From: Phycisphaerae bacterium
Lineage (GTDB): Bacteria > Planctomycetota > Phycisphaerae > UBA1845 > Fen-1342
Length of the DNA: 64,000 nt
Assembly (NCBI GenBank): GCA_030428945.1
Contig: JAUIEC010000001.1
Span: 92,438 to 156,437, forward strand
Direction: 5' to 3'
The notes under the pieces: generated by a model
Seen by the model: only the letters and a program-made list of their open reading frames with translations
The model's database searches: none
What the model was told of the DNA's origin: nothing
Shown here: piece after piece, positions 53,553-61,675 of the stretch
How the letters are laid out: each line of letters starts with the position of its first letter
How positions within the stretch are numbered: position 1 is the stretch's first letter
Translations under genes and position numbers: made by a program

Positions 53553-53581
53553 TTGACATACAGCATGTTGTGTCTTACCTT
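53553..53581 (+). promoter_or_regulatory. Promoter upstream of nrdR
   Basis: Perfect -35 TTGACA at 53553-53558, a 17-nt spacer and a weak -10 TACCTT at 53576-53581. The spacer holds a small palindrome CAGCATGTTG. It does not match the E. coli NrdR box. Confidence 0.45.
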
Positions 53582-53706
53582 TCGAATGTGCCAAGTGCTT
53601 GTACCCAACCGGTCGAAGAGCGCGGTCTGGGAGGGGTAGCCGGCAGAAGCGTTTCCTGGCAACTCGACGCACCGCCGTTTGCACCGTGGAGGTCGAATGC
53701 GGCGAT

Positions 53707-54219
53707 ATGCAGTGTCCGTTCTGTAACGAAGACCACGACAAGGTCATCGACTCACGTTCGACGGACGGGGGACGCTGCATCCGGAGGAGGCGCGAGTGCA
53801 TCGCCTGCAGGCGTCGCTTCACGACGTACGAGCGGGTGCAGGAAAAAGTCAGGCTGCAGGTCGTCAAGCGGGACGGGACAAGAGTTCCGTATGACCGGGC
53901 CAAGGTTCGCGAGGGGCTTCGCCAGGCCGTTTACAAGCGTCCGATCAGTGTCGAGCGACTCGATCAGATCGTTGACGAGGTCGAAGAGCGGCTGACGGCG
54001 GCCCACGAAAAGGAAGTTTCGAGCCAGGCGATCGGCGAGTGTATCGCCGGGATCCTGCGGAAAGTGGACACGGTCGCATACGTCCGGTTCGCCAGCGTGT
54101 ATCGCGAGTTCGAAGACGTCGGCGAATTCATCGAAGAAGCGCAGGACGTGATCGAGAACCCATCCGCGGACATCCCTGGACAGGGAACGCTGTTCGACGA
54201 GACGGACAACAAAGAGTGA
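53707..54219 (+). CDS. nrdR: Transcriptional repressor NrdR
   Basis: A 170-residue repressor of ribonucleotide reductase genes. A zinc ribbon has C3, C6, C31 and C34 (CPFC, CIAC), followed by an ATP-cone (VVKRDGTRVPYDRAKVREGL, about 46-136). Length and motifs are normal for the family. The ATG at 53707 starts the CPFC motif; GGAGG lies 13 nt upstream. It overlaps the next gene by 4 nt (GTGA). The ATP-cone downstream is very unusual context for nrdR. Confidence 0.97.
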   Translation: MQCPFCNEDHDKVIDSRSTDGGRCIRRRRECIACRRRFTTYERVQEKVRLQVVKRDGTRVPYDRAKVREGLRQAVYKRPISVERLDQIVDEVEERLTAAHEKEVSSQAIGECIAGILRKVDTVAYVRFASVYREFEDVGEFIEEAQDVIENPSADIPGQGTLFDETDNKE

Positions 54220-54800
54220 AGGACAGTTCCATTATTCAGCTTGCCAAACGGGACGGTACCCGTGAGCCCTTCCAGGGCCCCAAGCTGCGGCGCTGCTTCG
54301 CGATCGGAATGAACGCCTGCGGGTACGAGGAACACCTCGCCGAGGACCTCGTCCGGGCCGTCTGGCTGCACCTGAAGGAGTGGCCGGAGGCTCGTCCGCC
54401 GCGGACCGAATACGTTTTCCGCTGTGTGCGGACGGTGCTGAAGGAGACCGGGATGCGAGATGTCGCCCGGTTCCTCGACCGCTTCCGTCGGGAACGGACC
54501 GCTCGTCGCAGTCGGGTGCGGGTCGCACGCGATCGACGGGGCGACAGTCCGCCGCGGTCCTGGCAGAAAGGCCAGGTGGTACGGACGCTGCAGAAGCGCT
54601 TCGGCCTGACGCGGGCGACGGCCCGGGTGCTGGGCAACGAGGTCGAGCAGCGCGTGCTGGGCTTGGGATACCGGCTGGTGTCGTCCAGCCTGGTGACGGA
54701 ACTCGTGCGGAATGAACTCCGCTGCTGGGGCCTTGCCCGGGGTGCGCTCCGGGTTGGCAGTGACGCCCGCTTCGGCGTGGCGACCCCGGCCGAGGAGTAG
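54216..54800 (+). CDS. Stand-alone ATP-cone protein coupled to nrdR
   Basis: A 194-residue protein starting at a GTG that overlaps the nrdR stop. Residues 4-100 are an ATP-cone (IIQLAKRDGTREPFQGPKLR, then ECGYEEHLAE-like helices and RTEYVFRCVRTVLKETG). Residues 118-190 repeat the helix pattern in degenerate form (QVVRTLQKRFGLTRATARVL, then VSSSLVTELVRNELRCWGL), with no KRDG motif. ATP-cones sense dATP/ATP in NrdR and reductases; here there is no catalytic domain. It may modify NrdR or a reductase subunit. This is inference. Confidence 0.75.
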   Translation: MKDSSIIQLAKRDGTREPFQGPKLRRCFAIGMNACGYEEHLAEDLVRAVWLHLKEWPEARPPRTEYVFRCVRTVLKETGMRDVARFLDRFRRERTARRSRVRVARDRRGDSPPRSWQKGQVVRTLQKRFGLTRATARVLGNEVEQRVLGLGYRLVSSSLVTELVRNELRCWGLARGALRVGSDARFGVATPAEE

Positions 54801-54821
54801 ATGGATAGAAGTTTCTGGACC

Positions 54822-55036
54822 GCCTGACTGACTGGCAGCGAGAGGATGCGCGCCACGGCTTGAAAAGCTGCTCAGGCAGGCAACGTGGTCTTCAGGAGCG
54901 AGGCTCGTAGCCTTCAGGGATGAGTTGTCTGAGGGCCCTTCGGGACCGTCAGGCAGTTACGAGCCTCACTTATAAGCCTCCGTTCCCCTGATGAAGGGCG
55001 AGCCGGGTCCCGCCAACGCCCAAGCTCGGCTCGCCC
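54822..55036 (+). ncRNA. Candidate structured RNA downstream of the nrdR operon
   Basis: Three hairpins are seen. P1 (54822-54881): GCCTG...GCAGC against GCTGC/CAGGC with bulges. P2 (54897-54970): an outer 10-bp stem GAGGCTCGTA/TACGAGCCTC around a hairpin with a UUCG-type loop (TGTCTGAGGGCCC start at 54926, partner ending 54955). P3 (54994-55036): GGGCGAGCC/GGCTCGCCC. No coding frame is supported. It is not recognised as a known riboswitch or housekeeping RNA. Strand assigned to match the surrounding genes. Confidence 0.35.
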
Positions 55037-55119
55037 GCTCCTTTCCTCTCCCTGAGGGAAAGGTCGCCAGTGAGAAGGTGGAGTCGGTCGCCCAACCGGC
55101 TTCGCCTCCTCGCTTTTTC

Positions 55120-55388
55120 AGGAAGCAAGTCAGCAAGTCAGCAGGTAAGCAAGGAAGCACGTCAGCCGGTGCGGCGAGGCACTGCGCAAGAGCAGTGGAA
55201 CATCCCGCTGATCGAGAGCCGTGGCAGTTCTCGATGCAAACCTGGCACACGCGGCCGCCTGCGTCACACTTCCCTGTTCCCTGTTCCCTGTTCCCTGTTC
55301 CCTGTTCCCTGTTCCCCGTCTCGCTCCCTCGCTCCCTCGCTCCCTGGCTCCCTCTCCCCAGGCCTTCCCTTGCTCCCTCGCGCCCTGC
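55120..55388. repeat. Octamer and heptamer arrays before the 55438 gene
   Basis: AAGCAAGTCAGCAAGTCAGC (55124 onward, octamer), a run of about seven CCCTGTT heptamers (55265-55316), then CGCTCCCT-type octamers to 55388. The pyrimidine-rich forms precede the start of the downstream gene by 50 nt. Confidence 0.85.
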
Positions 55389-55437
55389 ACCGCTACCATA
55401 CGGGGCTTACGCAACGAACCGCCCCCTGGAGGCCGCC

Positions 55438-56031
55438 GTGCGACTGCCATCCGTCGAACAGCCCGAACGTTACCGCGGGCTCTACCTCTACGACTTCGGT
55501 GAGTGGACCGCCCTCGGGTACACCGCCGAGGAGATCGCCGTCCTGCTCGAGCAGCCCGAATACGCCGACGGAAAGGTCTACCGGATCCACAACGCCCGGC
55601 CGGACGGGACCATGGAACTCGCGGCCGTCGCCCGCGAGCGGTTCGACCTCGAGTCCGGCATGTTCTTCTTCCGGCAGGACCCCGACCTGGCCGCGGACGA
55701 TTACGACCGGCTGCTGGCCGCCACCGAGGAGATTCCCGCGCCGTGCCGGGCCCGCCTCTGGCTGGTCGACCGGGGCGACAACGCGGCCGAGACGCACCGT
55801 CACCTGGTGTCGCTGGTCTACCCGGCCGAGTTCGATTCCGAGATCGCGGGCTGGCTGCTGGCGGTCGATTACGAAGGTGGCGACGTGGTCGAGGGTGGCA
55901 TCAGTCACGTGCACCAGCACCTGAACGAAGCGCACGAGGTGCTGCGGCGGACCCAGCTCTTCGCCGGCGGACGACCCGCCCGCTCGGCCGAGGAGATTCT
56001 GGCCAGTGTCCGCGTCGCGGTGCAGCGCTGA
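55438..56031 (+). CDS. Hypothetical protein, 197 aa
   Basis: I do not recognise it. Soluble, acidic, mixed alpha/beta; it begins RLPSVEQPERYRGLYLYDFG and contains YTAEEIAVLLEQPEYADGKV and the His-rich GGISHVHQHLNEAHEVL. Fe/metal binding at HVHQHLNEAH is conceivable but not shown. The GTG start has TGGAGG five bases upstream. Its stop overlaps the start of the next small gene by one nucleotide, so the two are coupled. Confidence 0.65.
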   Translation: MRLPSVEQPERYRGLYLYDFGEWTALGYTAEEIAVLLEQPEYADGKVYRIHNARPDGTMELAAVARERFDLESGMFFFRQDPDLAADDYDRLLAATEEIPAPCRARLWLVDRGDNAAETHRHLVSLVYPAEFDSEIAGWLLAVDYEGGDVVEGGISHVHQHLNEAHEVLRRTQLFAGGRPARSAEEILASVRVAVQR

Positions 56032-56213
56032 TGCGCACGCTCGTCCTGCGGTTGCTCTGGCAGGTCGGCAGCCTGTTCGGCCGCAGCCGGACGGCCGGCC
56101 CGGCTGATGTGGCCGCCCACGACTACCGCACGCAGACGCGTCGGATGGGTGTCACGATGACCGACCGCATCCGCGACGCCTTTCGAGCGAAGTGGCTCCG
56201 TCTTCGCAGATAG
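56031..56213 (+). CDS. Small basic protein, 60 aa
   Basis: MRTLVLRLLWQVGSLFGRSR at the start and RIRDAFRAKWLRLRR at the end, with no membrane helix long enough to span. It is basic and its ATG overlaps the previous stop (TGATG), which supports translation. No family is recognised; it may bind nucleic acid or act as a partner of the 197-aa protein. Confidence 0.5.
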   Translation: MRTLVLRLLWQVGSLFGRSRTAGPADVAAHDYRTQTRRMGVTMTDRIRDAFRAKWLRLRR

Positions 56214-56300
56214 CACCGCCCCGACGGTCTCCGACCGTGTCTGCCCCATGTGACATCCGGATTCCCGAACACTGAACTCTGACTCTATCCCGGAACACGC

Positions 56301-56924
56301 GTGACCGCTGCGATCCTGATCCTGCTGGCTTACCTGCTTGGTTCGATCCCGTTCGGGCTGTTGATCGGGTTCGCCCGCGGGGTCGACATTCGCAAGGTCG
56401 GCAGCGGCAACATCGGGGCCACCAATGCCGGGCGGCAGCTTGGCAAGGTCTGGGGTCGGCTCGTCCTGGCCTGTGACATTCTGAAGGGTCTGATCCCGAC
56501 GCTGGTGGCCGGGTCGTTCCTCGCGACCGATCCGCCGACCGCGGCCGGACTGGGTACCTGGATCGCGGTAGCGGCGGCGGCCGTGGTGGGGCACATCTTC
56601 CCGATCTACCTGGGCTTTCGTGGTGGGAAGGGGGTTGCGACGACGATCGGGGTGGCGTTGGGCATCTGGCCGTACTTCACGATTCCGATGGTGATCGCGC
56701 TGCTGGCGTTCGCGGTGCTGCGTTTTGGTACGGGGAAGGTCTCGCCCGGATCGCTGGGGCTGGCGGTGGCCTTTCCGCTGGCGGTGTGGGGGTATCTGTC
56801 GTGGAGCCAGACCCCGATGCAGGCGGGCTGGCCGGCACTGGCGACCTCGGTGGTGCTGGGGTTGCTGATCCTGATCCGCCATCGGACCAACATCGTTCGC
56901 CTGTGGCAGGGGACGGAGACCTAG
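56301..56924 (+). CDS. plsY: Glycerol-3-phosphate acyltransferase PlsY
   Basis: A 207-residue inner-membrane enzyme that transfers acyl groups from acyl-phosphate to glycerol-3-phosphate, the first step of phospholipid synthesis. Conserved sites: GSIPFG in the first helix, GSGNIGATNAGR, and HIFPIYLGFRGGKGVAT. Five or so helices. Start GTG at 56301. No plsX is near. Normal length. Confidence 0.96.
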   Translation: MTAAILILLAYLLGSIPFGLLIGFARGVDIRKVGSGNIGATNAGRQLGKVWGRLVLACDILKGLIPTLVAGSFLATDPPTAAGLGTWIAVAAAAVVGHIFPIYLGFRGGKGVATTIGVALGIWPYFTIPMVIALLAFAVLRFGTGKVSPGSLGLAVAFPLAVWGYLSWSQTPMQAGWPALATSVVLGLLILIRHRTNIVRLWQGTET

Positions 56925-57426
56925 CCGGCCGCGGGTTGGTGCGGCGCGGGCGTCACGGATCGCGCGTCTCGTCCATCTCCTCGCCCGGCCGAACTCTTCT
57001 GCGCGGCACTCCGGGCGTTGGGTGCGTACAACCGTTGCCGACGGCGAGCTTGGAAAAAATCTTCACGTTTTTTTGGGGGGAGCCGATCGGCGGATTCCGC
57101 TGAAGCTCCGGTGCGGCTTTCTGGTCTCGTGCAACGGGGGGTTCGCCGACGATCGAACCGCGGCCCGGTTCGTAACTGATCCAGTACCTTGTTAGAGATC
57201 ACGGGATCCGTGACCTGCTCGCCGAGGAACTGCTGTTCAGTAGCCCAAGCGTCGGCGTCTTCTTTGGAGAACACGATTCATGTTCAATGGTCATCGCGTG
57301 CGTTGTGAGGACCACCAATTGAAGACGCTATCCGTCAGCCGGAGTTGCCGAGGCCTTACCGATCGCAATGGGCTCAATAACCAGTTCCCCAGCCCCTCCC
57401 GAGGTTAACACGCACGAAGGACCGAA
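56925..57426. other. Gap with possible gene remnant
   Basis: Lower GC, no array. A poly-A/T patch (ATCTTCACGTTTTTTTGGGG) lies at 57059. A short minus-strand frame (beginning FSKEDADAWATEQQFLGEQV) ends in arginine-rich junk; it may be a decayed gene. No SD or partner. Confidence 0.3.
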
Positions 57427-57816
57427 TCAGGCAGAGCCCTCGTGCAGTAGTAATCGCAGCGAGAGTCCGAGATCCGCAACGCCCTGCAAAGCCATCGAAG
57501 TCAGCTCTACATGCGGTCCCGCACCGAATACAGAACACCGAACGAAACCTGACAGCTCACCGGACCGCACCATTCGTGCAATCACTTCCGACGCCTCCTC
57601 GACGCGACCCAATAGGGCGACGATGTGATCCTCGGCAGAGGCACTCTTCGGGAGGTTAGAGTCCAACAGCCAACTGCAACGCGCGGGGTCACCCTCGGTC
57701 ACCGGAATCTGTTGACCGGAATCGCACGGAACACCGATTCGTTCGGATACTTCGCGAGGAGAATTCGCCTCTGCATACAGACAGAGAACGACACTGCATC
57801 GCCCTTGCTTAATCAT
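57427..57816 (-). CDS. DUF4279-type protein
   Basis: A 129-residue soluble protein. The order SVVLCLYAEANSPREVSERI, CSWLLDSNL, a helix AEDHIVALLGRVEEASEVIA and the strand pattern to LGLSLRLLLHEG follow DUF4279, a family of unknown function found near toxins and in islands. The ATG at 57816 has AGGAG 5 nt upstream; the longer reading frame has no SD. It is AT-richer than its neighbours and sits alone, which suggests recent transfer. Function unknown. Confidence 0.7.
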   Translation of the reverse strand: MIKQGRCSVVLCLYAEANSPREVSERIGVPCDSGQQIPVTEGDPARCSWLLDSNLPKSASAEDHIVALLGRVEEASEVIARMVRSGELSGFVRCSVFGAGPHVELTSMALQGVADLGLSLRLLLHEGSA

Positions 57817-58089
57817 GGGATCTCCTAGCTCGGGTATCGCGGTATGATCGTCCCAATCCAACCACCGTCCACAAAAAAACTCGCGGAACACGCTGCGACG
57901 CAGGGGGTTACGCGCGCTTCAGGTGTTTACCCGCTACCGCGACGTTCGCCTGGCGCGGAAAATGAACTTGGGTGGGGGGGTACCCCGGGGACGAGTGGAC
58001 GGCGCATCGCGCGTAAAGGGGGACGAGTGCACGGCGCACCGCGGGTGGGAGCGCGATCTGCATGGCGTTCGGCGGTCTGTCCGCTTCAG

Positions 58090-58500
58090 CCACTGCGAAT
58101 GCCGGCTGCGATCGGCCGGCTGCGAATGCCGGCTGCGATCGGCCGGCTGCGCCTCCTCCCGCTGCACATTTGCCCGCGGCGGTCCGCCCGCGGCGCTTCC
58201 TCCGGTGCGGTCCGCCGCTGTGATCGCCCGCTGCGTTTCGTCCGGTGCGGTCCGCCGCTGCGCTCGCCCGCTGCGCTTGCCCGGTGCGATCCGCCGGCTG
58301 TGCTTCGTCCCGCTGCCATTTGCTCGCGGCGACCTGCAGGCTGCTCTCCTCGCCCGATAGGCCCGCTGCGATCGGCCGGTCCGATATGCCTGCTGCGAAC
58401 AGCCGGCCGCGATTGGGCGGTCGCGACTGGCGCTCGGGGCGCTTCGTTCGGAATCGGGCACCCGGTGGCGTTCGGCTTCGGCGTTCTCGTTCCGGCATTC
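58090..58500. repeat. Degenerate 13-14-nt repeat field
   Basis: About 25 imperfect units of the form CTGCG(N)7-9CCGG. Two perfect tandem units of 27 nt lie at 58093-58119 and 58120-58146 (CTGCGAATGCCGGCTGCGAT start). Variation is highest in the core of each unit. Neither strand gives a supported coding frame. Before it (57960-58050) lies a short duplicated GGGGACGAGT segment. Confidence 0.75.
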
Positions 58501-58529
58501 GGCGGTTTCCCCGGCCGTCGGCTCCCTTT

Positions 58530-58568
58530 CTCGCTCCCTCGCGCCCCGGCTCCCTCGCTCCCTCCATT
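58530..58568. repeat. Octamer array before the MlaD-like gene
   Basis: Units of CGCTCCCT with slips, pyrimidine-rich on the coding strand of the gene at 58637. Confidence 0.8.
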
Positions 58569-58636
58569 GGCGTTACAATTCCGCGCACCGGACGACGTTT
58601 CGGCCGGTCGGAAGCTGGTGTTTCAGGGATTCGAGC

Positions 58637-59986
58637 ATGTCCACACGTGGCCAGGAACTGACCCTCGGCGTCGTGGTTCTGGCGTTCATCGGCCTGGCCG
58701 TCGGAACGGTGATCTTCATCTACCCGTCGCTGGGCGTCGAAACCCGGATGCTCAAGGTCGCCTTTCACCATGACCGCGGGGTCGCCCCCGTCCGCGTCGA
58801 CAGCCCCGTCCTGCTCAGCGGCGCGATGCAGGTCGGCAAGGTCACCGAGATCCGCAAACAGGTCGCCGACTACGAACCCGGCGAGGGCACCAGCCTCTGG
58901 ATCGTGCTGACCGTCGAAGTCGAAACCAGCCTGATCCTCTACAACGACTGCGAAATCGCCACCGATCAGCCACCCGTCGGCGGCGCCGGCGTCGTCGTCA
59001 TCCGAACCGTCGGTACCCCCGGCCGCGACGTGATCCCGGACGGCGACCTGATCGTCGGACTGCCGGCCCAGAGCCTGGCGGCCACGATCGGTGACCTCTC
59101 CCGCCGACTGACCGGCAAGGACGGCGTGCTGGACAAGATCGAGGGCCTGGTCGATCCCGACCGCCAGGGCTCGCTGGTCTGGACCACTCTCGACCTGCTC
59201 GGCGACGTCAAGGCCATGACGACCGCCCTGAAGACCGAACTCGACGGGCAACAGCGGGCCTCCCTGCTCGCCAAGGTGCACGGCATCATGGGTGACCTGC
59301 AGAGCACCGCCCGGGCGATCGCCGGACAGGTTCGCAGCGACGAAGAAGCCAGCATGGTCGCAAAGCTCAACCTGGCCCTCGATGAACTCGGCGCCGCCCT
59401 GACCGACGCCCGCGGCGTCCTGCGCGACAGCCGCCCGCAACTCGACAGCGTCCTGACCAACATCGACCAGGCCACCCGCCAGATCAACGAGGACATGCTG
59501 CCGAAGCTCACGGCCGAACTCGACCGCGAGGATCCCCGCGCGCTGCTCGGCAAGGTCCACGCCAGCATGGACACGCTACGCCGCTCGCTGGAGGATGTCG
59601 AAGGCATGACCGACGCCAGCCGCAAGCTGATCCTCTCCAGCACGCCCGGCATGGAACGGGTCGTCGGCAACCTGGTTTCCACCAGCCAGACCGTCAAACT
59701 CGCCGTCGAGGAACTGCGGGCCGCCCCGTGGCGACTGATCCGCTTCACCGCGCCGTCCGCGGCCGAGGAGCAGGACCTCGACGTCCTCGAAGCCGCCCGC
59801 ACCTTTGCCGAGGCCGCCACCTACCTCGACGACACCGCCGCCCGTCTCGAAGTGATCCTCCGCGTCGCCGAGGACCAGCCGACCGCCCAGCAGCAGGCCG
59901 AAATCGAGAAGATGCGTGCCTCGCTTCAGGCCGCCTTCCAGCGGTTCGAACGGGCCGAGTCGTTCTTCTGGGAAAAACTCAAGTAG
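58637..59986 (+). CDS. MCE/MlaD-family lipid transport protein
   Basis: A 449-residue protein: one N-terminal helix (LTLGVVVLAFIGLAVGTVIFIY), a single MCE domain (about 40-150; APVRVDSPVLLSGAMQVGKV, VEVETSLILYNDCEIATDQP) and long helical regions (LLAKVHGIMGDLQSTARAIA, LVSTSQTVKLAVEELRA) that form a coiled-coil channel or tether. In MlaD-type systems these carry lipids between membranes with MlaE/MlaF; none are adjacent. ATG at 58637, with CAGGGA upstream. Confidence 0.88.
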   Translation: MSTRGQELTLGVVVLAFIGLAVGTVIFIYPSLGVETRMLKVAFHHDRGVAPVRVDSPVLLSGAMQVGKVTEIRKQVADYEPGEGTSLWIVLTVEVETSLILYNDCEIATDQPPVGGAGVVVIRTVGTPGRDVIPDGDLIVGLPAQSLAATIGDLSRRLTGKDGVLDKIEGLVDPDRQGSLVWTTLDLLGDVKAMTTALKTELDGQQRASLLAKVHGIMGDLQSTARAIAGQVRSDEEASMVAKLNLALDELGAALTDARGVLRDSRPQLDSVLTNIDQATRQINEDMLPKLTAELDREDPRALLGKVHASMDTLRRSLEDVEGMTDASRKLILSSTPGMERVVGNLVSTSQTVKLAVEELRAAPWRLIRFTAPSAAEEQDLDVLEAARTFAEAATYLDDTAARLEVILRVAEDQPTAQQQAEIEKMRASLQAAFQRFERAESFFWEKLK

Positions 59987-59994
59987 GGGCCTCC

Positions 59995-61095
59995 GTGGCA
60001 GTCGAGATGCAGCAACTGGTGGTCATCGGCGGCGGACCCGCCGGCGCGGCGGCCGCGCTCCGCGCCCGACAGCTTGACGCCACCGTCACGGTCATCGACC
60101 GGGCCAGCTTCCCCCGCACGCGCCCCTGCAGTGGCTGGCTCGGCCCGTCCGCGGTGGCGCTGCTCGGTGAACTCGGCATCACCGCCCAACAGGTCGGCGC
60201 CGGCGTGTTCCACGGGCTGACGCTGCATTCGTGGGACCTGCGATCCAGCTTCGAGATCCAAGCCGATGACCTGACCGGCTGGCTGGTCGACCGGGCCGCC
60301 CTCGACCACACCCTGCTCAAGGTCGCTCGCAAGGCCGGCGCCAAGGTCGTCCTCGGCAAGGAAGTCATCGCGGCCGAGTTCGGCGAACAGTCCGCCGTGT
60401 TCCAACTGGCCGACGACAAGTCCGTCGAGGGTGCGGTCGCCCTGCTGGCCGACGGCGCCCGTTCCAGCATGGCCCAGGCGGCCCACATCGCATCCGCGGG
60501 CAGCCTGCCGGGCCTCGCCCGGACCGCGTACCTGCCGTTCCGGGCCCCGAAGAAGAACACCCGCCTCGACGTCGCCGTCGCCGCCAGCCGCGCCGGACAG
60601 GTCCTGACCATCGCCCAGCATGCCGGCAGCGGTCGGATCAGCCTGATGACCCGCGAACCCGACAGCGAACCCGCGGAACTGCTGGCCGCGTTTCTCACCG
60701 CGGCCGAGGAGAGCGGCCTGCTCCCGGCCCTGAACGCCGGGAAGATCGAAGTCGGCACGTCGCCGGCCGGGCTGGCGCTGGATCTTGACGCCCATGTCGG
60801 CAAGCGCAGCCTGCTGATCGGCGACGCCGGCGGATTCGTCGGGGCCTTCAGCAACGAAGGGCTGTTCCCCGCGCTGCGGTCCGGGTGCCTGGCCAGCGAG
60901 ATCGCCATCCGGGCGATCCGGTCCGATCCGGTCCAGGACGCCCTGCAGGAGTTCGGACCGACCTGGCGGCAGGAACTGGCCGAGTACCTGCGGATGCCGA
61001 ATACCGACCTGGCGCTGCTGATGCCGCTGGTCTTCAAGAACCAGCAGATGGCCGAGCGCGTCGCCCGCGCGTACCTGTGCGGCGTATCATTCTGA
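59995..61095 (+). CDS. FAD-dependent oxidoreductase (geranylgeranyl reductase-like)
   Basis: A 366-residue flavoprotein. The FAD motifs are VIGGGPAGAAAALRARQ, PRTRPCSGWLGPSAV and GDAGGFVGAFSNEGLFPALRSG, the order of the geranylgeranyl reductase/FixC-type group. It may saturate isoprenoid chains or oxidise lipid-like substrates. GTG at 59995 is used, with ATG at 60007 as the alternative. It starts 9 nt after the MCE gene, probably the same transcript. Confidence 0.85.
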   Translation: MAVEMQQLVVIGGGPAGAAAALRARQLDATVTVIDRASFPRTRPCSGWLGPSAVALLGELGITAQQVGAGVFHGLTLHSWDLRSSFEIQADDLTGWLVDRAALDHTLLKVARKAGAKVVLGKEVIAAEFGEQSAVFQLADDKSVEGAVALLADGARSSMAQAAHIASAGSLPGLARTAYLPFRAPKKNTRLDVAVAASRAGQVLTIAQHAGSGRISLMTREPDSEPAELLAAFLTAAEESGLLPALNAGKIEVGTSPAGLALDLDAHVGKRSLLIGDAGGFVGAFSNEGLFPALRSGCLASEIAIRAIRSDPVQDALQEFGPTWRQELAEYLRMPNTDLALLMPLVFKNQQMAERVARAYLCGVSF

Positions 61096-61154
61096 TGGAG
61101 GGACCGGCAGCGGACCGGTCCGGGCCCCCTGGCGTTCGAACTGCCGGAGAGATC

Positions 61155-61670
61155 GTGACGGACTACAGCGACCTGCGGATCATCCACTACCCCGACCCAC
61201 GGCTGCGGGCCGTCTGCGCCCCGGTCGAGACCTTCGACGAGGATCTCGCCGCGCTGGCCGCGCGAATGCTCGAACTGATGAAGGCCGCGCCGGGCGTTGG
61301 TCTGGCCGCGCCCCAGGTCGGCATCAAGCGCCGCCTGTTCGTCATGCACCCGCCCGGGGACGACGCCCGGGACGAGGTCTACGTCAATCCCGTCGTGGAA
61401 GGACTCGACGGCGCCAAGGAAGCCGAGGAGGGCTGCCTCTCGCTGCCCGAGGTGTTCATCACCGTCCGTCGCTTCACCCGCTGCCGGATCACGGCGCAGA
61501 CCCTCGACGGCCGGAAGATCGAGCGGACCGGCGAAGACCTGATCGCCCGCATCTGGCAGCACGAAACCGATCACCTGGACGGCAAACTGATCCTTGACCG
61601 CATGGGACCCGCCGACCGGATCGCCACCCGCAAGGCCATCCGCGAACTCGAAGCGCGGTTCCAGTCCTGA
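61155..61670 (+). CDS. def: Peptide deformylase
   Basis: A 171-residue metalloenzyme that removes the formyl group from nascent proteins. All three family motifs are present: GVGLAAPQVG, EEGCLSLPEV (EGCLS) and QHETDHLDG (HExxH). GTG start at 61155 with GGAGAG upstream. It ends 5 nt before fmt and so is part of the def-fmt-rsmB translation operon. The cysteine metal ligand is present. Confidence 0.97.
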   Translation: MTDYSDLRIIHYPDPRLRAVCAPVETFDEDLAALAARMLELMKAAPGVGLAAPQVGIKRRLFVMHPPGDDARDEVYVNPVVEGLDGAKEAEEGCLSLPEVFITVRRFTRCRITAQTLDGRKIERTGEDLIARIWQHETDHLDGKLILDRMGPADRIATRKAIRELEARFQS

Positions 61671-61675
61671 GCATC

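Noticed and set aside
53553..53581. NrdR box before nrdR
   Set aside because: The palindrome CAGCATGTTG does not match the known AC-rich/AT-rich NrdR box, so only a promoter was called.
53752..54006. Minus-strand frames opposite nrdR
   Set aside because: NrdR motifs on the plus strand are decisive; the minus frames have no family pattern.
54822..55036. Cobalamin riboswitch, 6S RNA, tmRNA or RNase P RNA behind nrdR
   Set aside because: None of the conserved sequence blocks of these RNAs are visible; only unassigned hairpins are seen.
56921..57274. Minus-strand frame beginning FSKEDADAWATEQQF
   Set aside because: The rest of the frame is arginine-rich noise, no SD is present and the upstream ATG is in a different frame; at best a remnant.
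57908..59560. Long minus-strand frame of 550 residues across the MCE gene and repeat field
   Set aside because: It opposes the clear MlaD-like frame, is rich in Arg, Gly and Ala without domains, and covers non-coding repeats; it is a shadow of high-GC DNA.
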